A stretch of 64,000 nucleotides of DNA from Pseudomonas sp. GR 6-02 (GCF_001655615.1 NZ_CP011567.1:2923001-2987000), one strand, 5' to 3'. Positions 55,979 to 64,000 are shown, counted from the first letter of the stretch. The notes: generated by a model not told the origin, from the letters alone. Made by a program: numbers and translations.

Positions 55979-56386
55979 ATGAGTCCAGTATCGACGGCGG
56001 GCGCGCATTTGTCTGACGGTTTGATTCTTGTGGTTGAGGACGACCCGTTGATCCTCGAGTTTCTTTGCGAAATTCTTCAGGAGGAAGGTTTTGCGGTGAA
56101 ACCACAGATCAGCGCGGATGCGGCTTCGCAGTTTCTGGAGCAGCACGCGCCGGAGGTGGGGCTGTTGCTGACGGACATCACCATGCCGGGCAAACTCAAT
56201 GGCGCGGACCTGGCCAATCAGTTTGGCGACCGTTGGCCAGACAAACCGATCATGATCATGTCTGGCTTCGAAACCCCGAAAAGCTCCGGAGTCAAGCATC
56301 CGGTTTCGTTCATCAAGAAACCCTGGGCGGTGGGGCAGTTGCTCGATTGTGTGCAACGCGCCTTGCAGTCGACCCGAACCCTGTAG
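55979..56386 (+). CDS. Single-domain response regulator
   Basis: 135 aa from ATG 55979, chosen for AGGGAG 10 nt upstream; an ATG at 55952 would give 144 aa but has no clear ribosome-binding site. LILVVEDDPLILEFLCEILQEEGF begins the receiver; LLLTDITMPGKLNGADLA contains the phospho-acceptor Asp; IMIMSGFETP and FIKKPWAVGQLLDCV give the Thr/Ser-side switch region and the Lys. There is no output domain. The style fits CheY-like receivers that often follow hybrid kinases in pseudomonads, but no kinase is adjacent. Confidence 0.88.
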   Translation: MSPVSTAGAHLSDGLILVVEDDPLILEFLCEILQEEGFAVKPQISADAASQFLEQHAPEVGLLLTDITMPGKLNGADLANQFGDRWPDKPIMIMSGFETPKSSGVKHPVSFIKKPWAVGQLLDCVQRALQSTRTL

Positions 56387-56444
56387 GCGCTGGTGTACAT
56401 TAGCTGACAACATTTGCCTGGCTCTTGCAAAAGGACGTCGCCCT

Positions 56445-57113
56445 TTGTCTGTCAAAACATCCCTGCTCAACAGGTCATTCCGTGGCTTGCTGTTCGATAT
56501 GGACGGCACCGTCCTCAACTCCATCGCCGCCGCCGAGAGGATCTGGACTACCTGGGCCGTGCGCCACGGCGTCGATGTCGAAACCTTTCTGCCGACCATC
56601 CATGGCGTTCGCGCCATCGACACCATCAATCGCCTGGCGTTGCCCGGGGTAGATGCCGAAGCTGAAGCGGCGTGGATCACCGAGGCGGAAATCGATGATG
56701 TGGAGGGGATTGTCGAGGTGTCCGGCGCGGCGAATTTCCTCAAGTCGCTGCCCGCCCACCAATGGGCCATCGTCACCTCTGCGCCGCGGGCCCTGGCGTT
56801 GCGCCGAATGGCCGCGGCCGGTATTCCCGAGCCGGGCGTGATGGTTACCGCCGAAGACGTCAGCGCCGGCAAGCCCGATCCTGCGGGCTATCGGCTGGCG
56901 GCTGGTCGACTGCAGGTGGACCCAGCCGAGTGCCTGATCTTCGAAGACGCCGACGTCGGAATTCGCGCAGGTGAAGCGGCGGGTGCCAACATCATGGTCA
57001 TCACCGCGACCCACGTTCATCCCCTTCAGACCCGGCACGCCACACTGGCCAGTTATGACTCGGTCACGAGCCATGTGGATGCCAATAACCTGATCCGTTT
57101 ACACTTTTTGTAA
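56445..57113 (+). CDS. HAD-superfamily phosphatase (sugar-phosphatase-like)
   Basis: 222 aa, reading from a TTG at 56445 with AAGGACG 7 nt upstream; longer frames reach into the upstream receiver gene. LLFDMDGTVLNSIAAAERIWTTW is HAD motif I with nucleophile Asp18. WAIVTSAPRALALRRMAAAG is motif II, AGKPDPAGYRLAAGRLQ motif III (Lys) and LIFEDADVGIRAGEAAGAN motif IV. Cap length is that of beta-phosphoglucomutase-like and sugar-phosphate phosphatases (YfbT type). Substrate unknown. It converges on the isoprenylcysteine-methyltransferase-like gene. Confidence 0.87.
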   Translation: MSVKTSLLNRSFRGLLFDMDGTVLNSIAAAERIWTTWAVRHGVDVETFLPTIHGVRAIDTINRLALPGVDAEAEAAWITEAEIDDVEGIVEVSGAANFLKSLPAHQWAIVTSAPRALALRRMAAAGIPEPGVMVTAEDVSAGKPDPAGYRLAAGRLQVDPAECLIFEDADVGIRAGEAAGANIMVITATHVHPLQTRHATLASYDSVTSHVDANNLIRLHFL

Positions 57114-57138
57114 TCGACACGGCCCTGATGCGGTCAGT

Positions 57139-57798
57139 TCAGTAGATCCCCGGAATCAATCGCCAGCTACGGGCGCAATAAGCTTCGTATTCGTTGCCGA
57201 ACTGCGAGCGTAACAGCGCTTCTTCAGAGCGAATGCGGGCGATCAGCGGTATCAACATCAGCGCCACCAGCAGTAACCCGACACCGGAACGAAAGGCCAG
57301 CGCCCAGCCCACGCCATTGATCAGCAGCCCCAGGTAGCTGGGGTTGCGCACATTCCGATAAATTCCGTCGGTGACCAGACGGTGTCCTGGCTGAATCGCC
57401 ACTAATCCGCTGAAGCGCTTGCCCAGTACAAACACCGGCCACATCCGCAACGCGCCGCCGCCAATGAACAGCAGCGCACCCAGCCAACGCACGCCCTCGC
57501 CACCGAAGGTCCAGAAGTCGATCCGGTCGGTGTAGGCCGGCAGATACCCGCTCAACAACCCGAGCACCCCGAAAACCGGCAGCACCCAGCGATTGGCCCG
57601 GTCTTCACGTTCGCCAGTGCTCAAATTGCCCTCACTGAACAACGACACGATCGCCATCACCAGGGTCGCAAGCGCAATGACCACCAGCGGTGGATGCGAG
57701 AAAAACGCCGCCAACCCGCCCAGCCCGAACACCGCGAGAGCGAGGTAGGCAAGGGTGCTGACGAGGGCCAAAAACGCGAGTTTGGCTGAGATTTTCAT
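57139..57798 (-). CDS. Isoprenylcysteine carboxyl methyltransferase-like integral membrane protein
   Basis: 219 aa with five hydrophobic segments. LVTDGIYRNVRNPSYLGLLINGVGWALAF and the C-terminal RIRSEEALLRSQFGNEYEAYCARSWRLIPGIY match the PEMT/ICMT family, where the RNPxY and E-x-x-L-x-x-x-F-G-x-x-Y residues bind SAM. Bacterial members have mostly unknown substrates. The gene is alone, convergent to the HAD phosphatase gene. Confidence 0.87.
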   Translation of the reverse strand: MKISAKLAFLALVSTLAYLALAVFGLGGLAAFFSHPPLVVIALATLVMAIVSLFSEGNLSTGEREDRANRWVLPVFGVLGLLSGYLPAYTDRIDFWTFGGEGVRWLGALLFIGGGALRMWPVFVLGKRFSGLVAIQPGHRLVTDGIYRNVRNPSYLGLLINGVGWALAFRSGVGLLLVALMLIPLIARIRSEEALLRSQFGNEYEAYCARSWRLIPGIY

Positions 57799-57964
57799 AA
57801 CTGATCTCGCAAAAAGGGCATATCACCAGTGTAGAGGGCAGCCCGTTATGAGAGCGGTAGTCGTCGAGCAGGGTGAACTAAGCTTGGATAAGGATGAGCC
57901 TGTCCGTTCACTTCCGGCCCGTTGAAAGATCTCTACGCGCCGGTGCTGTCACAAGGAGCACACG

Positions 57965-58912
57965 ATGCTTCACATCAGAACGCCCCTGATTCTGCACCCG
58001 GGTCTGTCGACTCCGACCCGGCGAATCTGGCTCAAGCTGGAAAACCTGCAACCCAGCGGCTCGTTCAAACTGCGCGGCATGGGCCTGTTATGCAGTCAGG
58101 CGGCAGAGCAGGGCAAGCGCAAAGTCGTCTGTCCTTCCGGTGGCAATGCCGGTTTGGCCACGGCGGTGGCCGCCGCCAACCTTGGGCTGAAAGCCTGCAT
58201 CGTGGTGCCGAACACGACCCCGGAAACCACCCGCGCCAGGATCAGAAAAACCGGTGCCGAGGTGATTGTCCATGGCAAGGTCTGGGACGAGGCCAATCAA
58301 CGGGCGAAAGAACTCGCGAAGGGCGCAGACACCGAATACGTGCCGGCTTTCGATCACCCGGTGTTGTGGGAAGGGCACAGCACCATGGTCGATGAAATCC
58401 TCGAGGACTGTCCTCAGGTCGATGCGTTGGTGACATCCGTGGGGGGCGGCGGTTTGCTGGCGGGCCTGCTCACCGGCCTGATCCGTCATCAGCGCATGGA
58501 TTGTCGGATCGTTGCGTGCGAAACCCAGGGGGCGGCGTCGTTCGCTGCCGCCATCGCTGCCGGGCACCCGGTCAGACTGCCGCGCATCGACACCGTTGCC
58601 ACGTCACTCGGCGCCGCGCAAGTGGCCGCTTGGCCGGTGCAGCACATCCTTGATTTCCCGCATGAATGCGTGGTGCTCAGCGATGATGAGGCGATCATGG
58701 GCGTGGTTCGTTACGCCAACGACCTGCGCCAGTTGGTCGAACCGGCGTGTGGCGTTTCATTGGCGATTGCCTACCTCGACCATCCGGCAATTGCCGAGGC
58801 CCACGACGTAGTGATTGTGGTGTGCGGCGGCGTCAGCATCAGCGCGCAGTTGGTCGCCGGCTGGGCACGCCTGTCTGCCGGGGTCGAAAAACACAGCGTT
58901 GAAGCAAGGTAG
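57965..58912 (+). CDS. PLP-dependent L-serine/L-threonine dehydratase
   Basis: 315 aa. KLENLQPSGSFKLRG carries the PLP-binding Lys35. CPSGGNAGLATAVAAANLG is the phosphate/asparagine loop, and ALVTSVGGGGLLAGLLTGL the glycine-rich PLP phosphate-binding loop. It resembles catabolic L-serine dehydratase of fold type II rather than the biosynthetic IlvA, since no ACT domain follows. It deaminates serine to pyruvate or threonine to 2-oxobutyrate. Its stop overlaps the first bases of a terminator hairpin. Confidence 0.88.
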   Translation: MLHIRTPLILHPGLSTPTRRIWLKLENLQPSGSFKLRGMGLLCSQAAEQGKRKVVCPSGGNAGLATAVAAANLGLKACIVVPNTTPETTRARIRKTGAEVIVHGKVWDEANQRAKELAKGADTEYVPAFDHPVLWEGHSTMVDEILEDCPQVDALVTSVGGGGLLAGLLTGLIRHQRMDCRIVACETQGAASFAAAIAAGHPVRLPRIDTVATSLGAAQVAAWPVQHILDFPHECVVLSDDEAIMGVVRYANDLRQLVEPACGVSLAIAYLDHPAIAEAHDVVIVVCGGVSISAQLVAGWARLSAGVEKHSVEAR

Positions 58913-58931
58913 GGCTGTCACTAGCCCTACC
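58908..58931. terminator. Perfect 9-bp-stem hairpin between convergent genes
   Basis: GGTAGGGCT (58908-58916) and AGCCCTACC (58923-58931) flank GTCACT, and the TAG stop of the dehydratase gene lies inside the first arm. No long U-run follows. It probably serves as terminator for both the dehydratase and the DUF2388 gene. Confidence 0.65.
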
Positions 58932-58947
58932 GCTTACGTTTCAGACT

Positions 58948-59265
58948 TTATTGACCGGCTGGAACACCTTCTTGAACGAGGATCGCTCTGGCCAGGTCTT
59001 CATCGCTGGCCTTCAGGTCGGGATGATTCTGGCGAATTTCCTTCAATACCGACTCCAGGTAAACGCCACGGATCGTGCCGCCGCTGGCGACAAAACTGGA
59101 GGCGTCATCCCGGGCGGGAATGACCATTTTGTGATCCTTGAACGTTGAGTACAGCGATGCGGATACCCCGGCTGAGGTGGCGACATCGCCCGCATCCACA
59201 CGGGCCATGGCTGAGCCAAAGGGCAAGCAAAGCACGAGTGAAGATACTAAAAACAGACGGCGCAT
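58948..59265 (-). CDS. DUF2388 secreted protein
   Basis: 105 aa from ATG 59265 (MRRLFLVSSLVLCLPFGSAMA), a signal peptide; the open frame runs further upstream, but the ATG places the signal peptide at the N-terminus. VATSAGVSASLYSTFKDHKMVIPARDDASSFVASGGTIRGVYLESVLKEIR is the DUF2388 core, a short family found mostly in pseudomonads and predicted to be periplasmic. Function unknown. It lies beside the Na/Pi cotransporter gene on the same strand. Confidence 0.88.
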   Translation of the reverse strand: MRRLFLVSSLVLCLPFGSAMARVDAGDVATSAGVSASLYSTFKDHKMVIPARDDASSFVASGGTIRGVYLESVLKEIRQNHPDLKASDEDLARAILVQEGVPAGQ

Positions 59266-59360
59266 GACGGCGTCCTCCGAAGCGTGAAGCGTAAAAGAAG
59301 TAACACATAATTTAGGATGCCCGGCGGTGGTCAGGAGTTCCCTGCCGATCGACATATGCC

Positions 59361-61031
59361 TCACTCAATTCCAGCCAGATCTACCGTCATGCGACCCGTA
59401 GCGGGAGCATCGATGCTCTCGACCGAGCGCTCACCGGCGCGTTCGAGCAGCGGATACGCCAGGGCGGCGATGTGGTGATGCATGCGCCGGTAATCACGCA
59501 GTACCCGCTGGAAAATATCACCGGATTGCGCCCAGGTACTTTTGTCTTCCTGCAACTGGCGAAAGTGCTCGCGGCTGGCGCAGGCTTCGAGCCTTCTGAC
59601 GGTCTCCTTGCGCTGGATCAGTTGATGGGCGGTGGCGATGTCTTCGCGCAGGAACACGGTGATCGCCAGGCTCAGGCTTTCCAGAACGGCGTCCTGCAGC
59701 GGGGCGATGTTGCCCAGTTCGAAGGCCGAGAACTGTTCACCCCGACGCAAGCGGCGCATGGCCAACTGCGTGAGGCTGCTGGAAAGAATGTCCGCGGCAT
59801 GTTCGAGGTTGATCACGAACGTGAGGATTTCCTGGGAACGATCGGCATCGCTGTCACTGATGCCTTCCTTGCCGATGTCGGCCAGATAAGCGCGAATCGC
59901 CGCGCTGAGCAGGTCCAGGGATTGATCGATCCGCTGCACTTCATCGGCGCAGGCCGGTAGCGATGTGTGGAACAGCTGCAGCATCCGGCCGAGCATGGTC
60001 GAGAACATGTCGGTCATGCGCAACGCTTCGCGAGCGGCATTCGACAGGCCGATGTTGGCCACTTCCAGGCCGGCTTCGTCCAGATAGCACGGCATGCCGG
60101 GATCGACATCCCGCTCAGGTGCCGGCAGCAGTCGGGTGAGGGCATTGGCGAGTACGTCGGTCAGACCGATGAACACCAACGCCAGCAGTAGATTGAAACC
60201 GGTGTGCAGGCACACCACCAGGGTCGAGGGCGCGAGCGGCGCCTGAGCAAGCAACCCGGCAAACGGCAAGATCGCCAGAGCACCGACTGCACGCACCAGC
60301 AGGTTGCCCAGCGGCAGGCGTCGGCCGACGCTCGATCCGGCGTTGATGACCGAGGGCAGCGCACCGCCAATGTTCACCCCCAGCACCAGCGCGACGATGG
60401 TGCTGGCCGAGAGCATGCCAGTGGCGGCCAGCGAGACGATCAGCAACACCACGGCCACGCTGGAGTGGCACAGCCAGGTGAGGATCAGCGCCACCAGCAG
60501 CGCAATGACCAGATCGCCCTCGAGGCTCTGCATGATCAGCTGGAAAATCGGCGTGCCTTCGACTTCCGCCAATGTGGAGCCGAGCATGTGCAAGGCCAGG
60601 AGCATCAGCCCCAGGCCGATCAGTGCACAACCGACGCTTTCGTAGCGCGAGTCATCGCGCAGACGAAAGACGATCAGGCCCGCCAGCAAAACGCTGGGCG
60701 TGAGCATCGACACATCAACGCTGAGCAATTGCACCACCAACGTCGAGCCGATGTTGGCGCCGAGCATCACCGCCAGGGCCGGCGCCAGTCCCAGCGTCCC
60801 GGCGGCAGTGAACGAGGTCGCCATCAGGCTCACGGCGGTGCTGCTTTGCAAGACCCCGGTGATACCGATCCCCGACAGCAACGCCATCCAGCGGTTGTTC
60901 AGGTTGTGGCCCAGCCACTGACGCAGCGGCGTGCCGAAGCCGCGTAACAGCGCCGAAGAAATCATATGAGTGCCCCATAGCAACAGGGCAATGGAGCCGG
61001 CGAGGTTGATCAGTAGAGTAGTTCCCGACAT
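59361..61031 (-). CDS. Na+/phosphate cotransporter family protein (NptA/YjbB-like)
   Basis: 556 aa. The N-terminal half has eight or more hydrophobic segments with two inverted QSST/GANIGST-type motifs: GVLQSSTAVSLMATSF then VMLGANIGSTLVVQLL, and later CHSSVAVVLLIVSL then LVLGVNIGGALPSVINAGSS. From about residue 340 a PhoU-like helical domain follows (ALRMTDMFSTMLGRMLQLFHTSLPACADEVQRIDQSLDLL). It moves phosphate across the inner membrane, for uptake or for export of excess. PhoU-like fusion is usual for the family. Confidence 0.92.
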   Translation of the reverse strand: MSGTTLLINLAGSIALLLWGTHMISSALLRGFGTPLRQWLGHNLNNRWMALLSGIGITGVLQSSTAVSLMATSFTAAGTLGLAPALAVMLGANIGSTLVVQLLSVDVSMLTPSVLLAGLIVFRLRDDSRYESVGCALIGLGLMLLALHMLGSTLAEVEGTPIFQLIMQSLEGDLVIALLVALILTWLCHSSVAVVLLIVSLAATGMLSASTIVALVLGVNIGGALPSVINAGSSVGRRLPLGNLLVRAVGALAILPFAGLLAQAPLAPSTLVVCLHTGFNLLLALVFIGLTDVLANALTRLLPAPERDVDPGMPCYLDEAGLEVANIGLSNAAREALRMTDMFSTMLGRMLQLFHTSLPACADEVQRIDQSLDLLSAAIRAYLADIGKEGISDSDADRSQEILTFVINLEHAADILSSSLTQLAMRRLRRGEQFSAFELGNIAPLQDAVLESLSLAITVFLREDIATAHQLIQRKETVRRLEACASREHFRQLQEDKSTWAQSGDIFQRVLRDYRRMHHHIAALAYPLLERAGERSVESIDAPATGRMTVDLAGIE

Positions 61032-61096
61032 GAGGGCTCTCCCTTGTTTCGTATTGCATTTATTGAAGGCCCGGAACCCGGCTCGTGGTATCTGAA

Positions 61097-61119
61097 TAAC
61101 ACCCGTGATTGTGGTGTTA
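61097..61119. promoter_or_regulatory. Inverted repeat in the cotransporter promoter region
   Basis: TAACACC (61097-61103) and GGTGTTA (61113-61119) form a 7-bp inverted repeat with a 9-nt spacer, 66-88 bp upstream of the Na/Pi gene. It does not resemble a PHO box (CTGTCAT repeats). An operator for an unknown regulator is possible. Confidence 0.4.
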
Positions 61120-61230
61120 CTTGATGGTCCGCAACTAATTCCAATAATTCAGATTTTTTACGGGCAATAAGAAGTTGTCGGATTCCCGTTTAAGGAAACC
61201 GTTCTGGAAGGACTTTGAAGTGCCTTCAGA

Positions 61231-61527
61231 TCAACTGAAAATGCATGCCCCGATAGACAGGCCGAGCATCAGGCTCGCCTGCTGGAAGAGGCGCGCGATG
61301 CGCCGACTTTGTGGGTCCTGACTGTCGTCGAAGCTCCAGCGTTGCTGAAGCCGGCCGGTTGTCGGGCAGACACGCCAGTTGGCACGAGGGCGCACCTTGG
61401 CGTGGGTAGAAGGGGCGGAGAACGGGGCGCAGAGCCGAGTCGTCGGCAGACGCTCACGGCAGGGCTTGACCCGCATGGTCGATGCAAAGGCGCGTACGCC
61501 CGGCAGTACAGTGGTTTTGAAGTTCAT
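61231..61527 (-). CDS. Candidate small basic protein
   Basis: 98 aa, ATG 61527 with AGAGG 7 nt upstream. The sequence is Arg-rich in the middle, has a Cys-containing WRVCPTTGRLQQRWSFDD block, and ends in a short hydrophobic segment. Codon use is acceptable for the genome, and this is the only coding-like frame in the 933-bp gap between the cotransporter and the oxidoreductase genes. It resembles small hypothetical proteins of pseudomonads with a W-x-x-C-P-x-T-G-R pattern, but that recollection is not a database match. Function unknown. Confidence 0.5.
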   Translation of the reverse strand: MNFKTTVLPGVRAFASTMRVKPCRERLPTTRLCAPFSAPSTHAKVRPRANWRVCPTTGRLQQRWSFDDSQDPQSRRIARLFQQASLMLGLSIGACIFS

Positions 61528-61964
61528 AACATGCCTCTGGGCCGGAATGATTCCGGTGAGGCAAGTTACGGTGGAGCCTCAAGCTCTAGCGCAGCTCACC
61601 CGACCGAAAAGTCGAGGCCCGTCATTGTCTGGGTTATGTGCCAGATCCTGCGTGTGAGCAGTCATCCGACAGCGACTAGATACTGTGTCCATTGAATTCT
61701 TTTGTGAGTTGAAAAAAGCCGTTGTTATCGGCCGGCGCAATTTACTCAGGCAGGTTGGCAAAGTCAATCGCCGATAGCCGGTTAAGGTTGTGTTGAAGGG
61801 GGGAAGTTGGAAAGTGTTCAGGTCAATGACAGTTAATTGTTATTTTGAATGATCGTTAAATGGGAAATTAAACATAGAGTGTGAACGCCACGTAGCAGAC
61901 CGTATGAAGTCATGCTGGCGATATCCTCCAGCCTGATCGATTATCGCATCCAGGGCTGGCTTGA
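61528..61964. other. Gene-free AT-richer interval
   Basis: No convincing ORF, repeat or RNA gene was found. The part from about 61780 to 61900 is rich in A and T and holds candidate promoter-like sequences for the small ORF on the minus strand or for the oxidoreductase gene on the plus strand. The upstream part lacks a distinct feature. Confidence 0.5.
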
Positions 61965-63098
61965 ATGAGTGGAGGGCAGGTGAGCGTCGATATCGAATGC
62001 GTGGTAGTCGGGGCTGGCGTGGTCGGCCTGGCGGTGGCCAGAGCCTTGGCCCGGACCGGACGAGAAGTGATCCTGGTCGAGGCGGGCGAGGGGATTGGCG
62101 TGGGCATCAGCTCGCGCAATTCGGAAGTGATCCACGCCGGGATCTATTACCCGAGCGGCAGTCTCAAGGCGCAATTGTGCGTGGAGGGCAAGCAACGCCT
62201 GTATACCTTCTGCGATGAGCGCGGTGTCGATTACCGGCGCCTCGGCAAGCTGATCGTGGCCACCGATGACCGTCAGCGCCATGCCTTGCAGGCGTTGCTG
62301 GAGCAAGGCCGGCGCAACGGTGTCGATGACCTGCAATTACTGGATGCCGGTCAGGCACGAGCGCTTGAGCCGGCGTTGTTTTGTGTTGCAGCGCTTTGGT
62401 CACCGTCTACCGGGATTGTCGATTCTCATGCCTTGATGCTGGCGCTTCAGGCCGATGCCGAAGCCTGGGGCACCTCGGTGGCCTTTCATACGCCGCTTAC
62501 ATCGGCCCGTTGTACCGAACAGGGTTTCGAGCTGCACATGGGGGGGACTCAGCCGATGACCTTGAGCTGTCGTGAACTGATCAACTGCGCCGGACTGTCT
62601 GCGCCAGAGGTGGCGAGCCGGATCGAAGGCTTGCCGGCGCGGCACGTGCCCAAGGCTTGGCTGTGCAAGGGCAGTTACTTCAGTTTCAGTGGCCCGGCGC
62701 CGTTCCGGCATCTGGTTTATCCAGCACCGGAAAGCGCCGGGCTGGGCGTGCACATGACCCTGGACCTGGGTGGTCAGGCCCGTTTCGGGCCGGATGTCGA
62801 ATGGGTCGAGCAGATCGATTATCGCGTCGACCCCCATCGTGGCGAAGGCTTCTATCAGGCGATCCGGCGCTACTGGCCGGCGTTGCCCGATGACAGTCTG
62901 CAACCGGCCTACAGCGGCATCCGCCCGAAAATCAGCGGGCCGACCGAGCCGGCCGCCGACTTCATCATCAGCGGCCCGGACGTTCACGGCGTACCGGGTT
63001 TGGTTAACTTGTTCGGCATCGAATCGCCGGGGCTGACCAGTTGCCTGGCGCTGGCCGAACGGGTGGTGCAGCGTTTAATTCGCAATGAAACGCTGTAG
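61965..63098 (+). CDS. NAD(P)/FAD-dependent oxidoreductase (LhgO/L-2-hydroxyglutarate-oxidase-like)
   Basis: 377 aa from ATG 61965; a GTG at 61980 with GGAGG close by would give 372 aa. [35 protein letters not shown] is the FAD-binding loop. [27 protein letters not shown] is the family marker around the active site, and GIRPKISGP the C-terminal flavin-binding block. Relatives oxidise 2-hydroxy acids. The TAG stop lies at positions 2-4 of repeat copy D. The gene stands alone. Confidence 0.9.
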   Translation: MSGGQVSVDIECVVVGAGVVGLAVARALARTGREVILVEAGEGIGVGISSRNSEVIHAGIYYPSGSLKAQLCVEGKQRLYTFCDERGVDYRRLGKLIVATDDRQRHALQALLEQGRRNGVDDLQLLDAGQARALEPALFCVAALWSPSTGIVDSHALMLALQADAEAWGTSVAFHTPLTSARCTEQGFELHMGGTQPMTLSCRELINCAGLSAPEVASRIEGLPARHVPKAWLCKGSYFSFSGPAPFRHLVYPAPESAGLGVHMTLDLGGQARFGPDVEWVEQIDYRVDPHRGEGFYQAIRRYWPALPDDSLQPAYSGIRPKISGPTEPAADFIISGPDVHGVPGLVNLFGIESPGLTSCLALAERVVQRLIRNETL

Positions 63099-63226
63099 CA
63101 GCTGGCGAAGCCTGCGTTCGGCTGCGCAGCAGTCGTGAATCCTGCGCACGTGGTTTATCTGACCCACCCGCAGCGTATGGTTTAGCGACTGCTGTGCAGC
63201 CGAACGCAGCCTTCGGCAGCTGCTAC
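63095..63226. repeat. Large inverted-repeat element, copy D (132 bp, shorter)
   Basis: It opens GTAGCAGCTGGCGAAGCC and closes GGCTTCG-type GCCTTCGGCAGCTGCTAC; arms pair over about 40 nt. The centre (TGAATCCTGCGCACGTGGTTTATCTGACCCACCCGCAGCG...) is a diverged form of that in copies A and C. Its first bases overlap the stop codon of the oxidoreductase gene, so it lies directly in the mRNA's 3' end. Confidence 0.8.
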
Positions 63227-63321
63227 AAAGTCGTGCGGCGCAACCGATGATCAGGGTTTAGGCTGCAACCAGCTGCGAGGACTATTCTTGGCAATGCGCC
63301 CATCGCCATGGGAGATCTCTG

Positions 63322-63828
63322 ATGATCAACGTACGCACTGCCCGCATGCTCGCCGATTACAAGCGCTGGGCCGATCAGCGACTCTTCGACAGCCTCATGG
63401 CGCTGCCACCTGAGGAACTCAATCGCAAACGGGTGTCGGTGTTCAATAACATGATCGGCGCCTTGAACCACACCTATGTGGTGGATTGCATCTGGCAAGC
63501 TCATCTGGAGGGCCGGGGGCACGACTTCAAGACCTCCCATGGCCTGCTCCATACCGAGCTCGCCGAGTTGCGAATGGCGCAACAGGAGATTGATCAATGG
63601 TTCTGTGGCTGGAGCTCGGCCCAGACCGAGGAGTCGCTGGATAAACCCATCGAATTCACCTCCATGTCGGGGGAAAGCGGGGTCATGAGTGCCGGCGCCA
63701 TGCTGTTGCATGTGGTCAACCACGCCAGCTATCACCGGGGCTGGGTGATTCAGATGTACTTCGACATTCCGGCCATACCGCCGATCACCGACCTGTCAGA
63801 GTTTTTGCGCGAGGTTCCCGGGTATTGA
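63322..63828 (+). CDS. DinB-family protein
   Basis: 168 aa. YKRWADQRLFDSLMALPPEEL is the DinB/YfiT N-terminus; the metal-binding His pattern is in ALNHTYVVDCIW and HVVNHASYHRGWVIQMY, which fits the family's three-histidine site. DinB proteins are four-helix-bundle metalloproteins with uncertain reactions, some thiol transferases. Start after an AGATCTCTG region at 63322 has a modest ribosome-binding site. Stand-alone gene. Confidence 0.9.
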   Translation: MINVRTARMLADYKRWADQRLFDSLMALPPEELNRKRVSVFNNMIGALNHTYVVDCIWQAHLEGRGHDFKTSHGLLHTELAELRMAQQEIDQWFCGWSSAQTEESLDKPIEFTSMSGESGVMSAGAMLLHVVNHASYHRGWVIQMYFDIPAIPPITDLSEFLREVPGY

Positions 63829-63862
63829 GTCGAGCCCTGGCCCGATAACAGCATAAATCCGC

Positions 63863-63901
63863 TGTGGGAAGTGGCCCTGTGGCGAGGGGGCCGCTCTCAC
63901 A
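63863..63901. repeat. REP-like palindrome
   Basis: TGTGGGAAGTGGCCCT at 63863-63878 and its imperfect reverse complement GGGGGCCGCTCTCACA at 63886-63901 form a GC-rich hairpin. TGTGGGAG-type starts are typical of Pseudomonas REP sequences. It lies between the DinB gene and the partial gene at the right edge. Confidence 0.6.
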
Positions 63902-63928
63902 TTGATCTTCTTTGTTATGGAGATTGGG

Positions 63929-64000
63929 TCAAGCCTGGGGAATCAGGTTCTGCCGGCAATCGAGCACCAACCGCGCACCCCCTAACTCACTGCTGTCCAC
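63929..64000 (-). CDS. C-terminal fragment of an unidentified gene (5' part outside window)
   Basis: Read on the minus strand from the right edge, an uninterrupted frame ends VDSSELGGARLVLDCRQNL IPQA and a TGA at 63931-63929. Only 23 codons are visible, so coding status and product cannot be settled. The codon pattern is compatible with the genome. Confidence 0.35.
   Translation of the reverse strand: MDSSELGGARLVLDCRQNLIPQA

Noticed and set aside
1..64000. Prophage, integrative element or CRISPR array
   Set aside because: No integrase, structural phage genes, tRNA attachment site, transposase or spaced direct repeats were seen on either strand.

Overview
The window is GC-rich, densely coded DNA from a Pseudomonas, most likely of the P. 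fluorescens group. That assignment is inferred from gene content: a Pseudomonas-like BamA, a DUF2388 secreted protein, an ebo/edb cluster, REP-like palindromes, Fur-controlled TonB uptake and RND efflux with an OprM-type lipoprotein. About 50 protein genes are supported. No rRNA, tRNA, CRISPR array, integrase or transposase was seen, so this looks like chromosomal accessory and catabolic gene space rather than a prophage or island.

Layout. (1) 1-6711, minus: an ebo/edb metabolite-traffic operon in the order D-C-A-B-E-F, with stop/start overlaps at most junctions and a membrane VTT domain fused to the EboD dehydroquinate-synthase domain. (2) 7313-13536: a tetronate (threonate/erythronate) operon: dehydrogenase, kinase, decarboxylase, GntP permease, isomerase, and a convergent DeoR regulator. 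A 26-codon ORF overlaps the permease start, and a perfect 29-bp-arm palindrome lies inside the operon. (3) 13648-15566, minus: a chemoreceptor with no ligand-binding domain, coupled to a NIT-like soluble protein and preceded by an intrinsic-terminator hairpin in its leader. (4) 16208-20515: a TIM-barrel isomerase gene broken by an in-frame TAA, a 2-oxoglutarate oxygenase, and an amino-acid-type ABC importer whose permease and ATPase are one polypeptide.

(5) 21526-32425, minus: an aromatic catabolic region. It has an outer-membrane SphA-like channel, an MFS transporter, a carotenoid-cleavage-type oxygenase (lignostilbene/isoeugenol class), a FAH-family hydrolase, an IclR regulator, a class A flavin hydroxylase, an extradiol VOC dioxygenase, an aldehyde dehydrogenase and an AraC regulator. 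Together they suggest side-chain cleavage of a phenylpropenoid or stilbene, aldehyde oxidation, hydroxylation and ring cleavage. (6) 32647-37179: a complete bamA outside its usual gene neighbourhood, divergent from a Cpx-like two-component system. (7) 37786-39954: a Fur-box-preceded siderophore receptor with a TTG start. (8) 40029-47974: a Bae-like two-component system divergent from a complete RND tripartite pump. (9) 48003-64000: lactate permease, TetR/quinone-reductase pair, P1 peptidase, polyamine-binding protein, LuxR regulator, rRNA-type methyltransferase, response regulator, HAD phosphatase, isoprenylcysteine-methyltransferase-like protein, serine/threonine dehydratase, DUF2388 protein, Na/Pi cotransporter, an LhgO-like oxidoreductase and a DinB protein.

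Four dispersed copies of a 132-146 bp element (6927, 15813, 52655, 63095) have long inverted arms around a conserved centre. They look like one family of non-coding mobile repeats and account for several false ORFs. The strongest candidates for new biology are the ebo operon with its fused EboD, the carotenoid-oxygenase ring-cleavage cluster, the repeat family, the chemoreceptor attenuator and the extra bamA.
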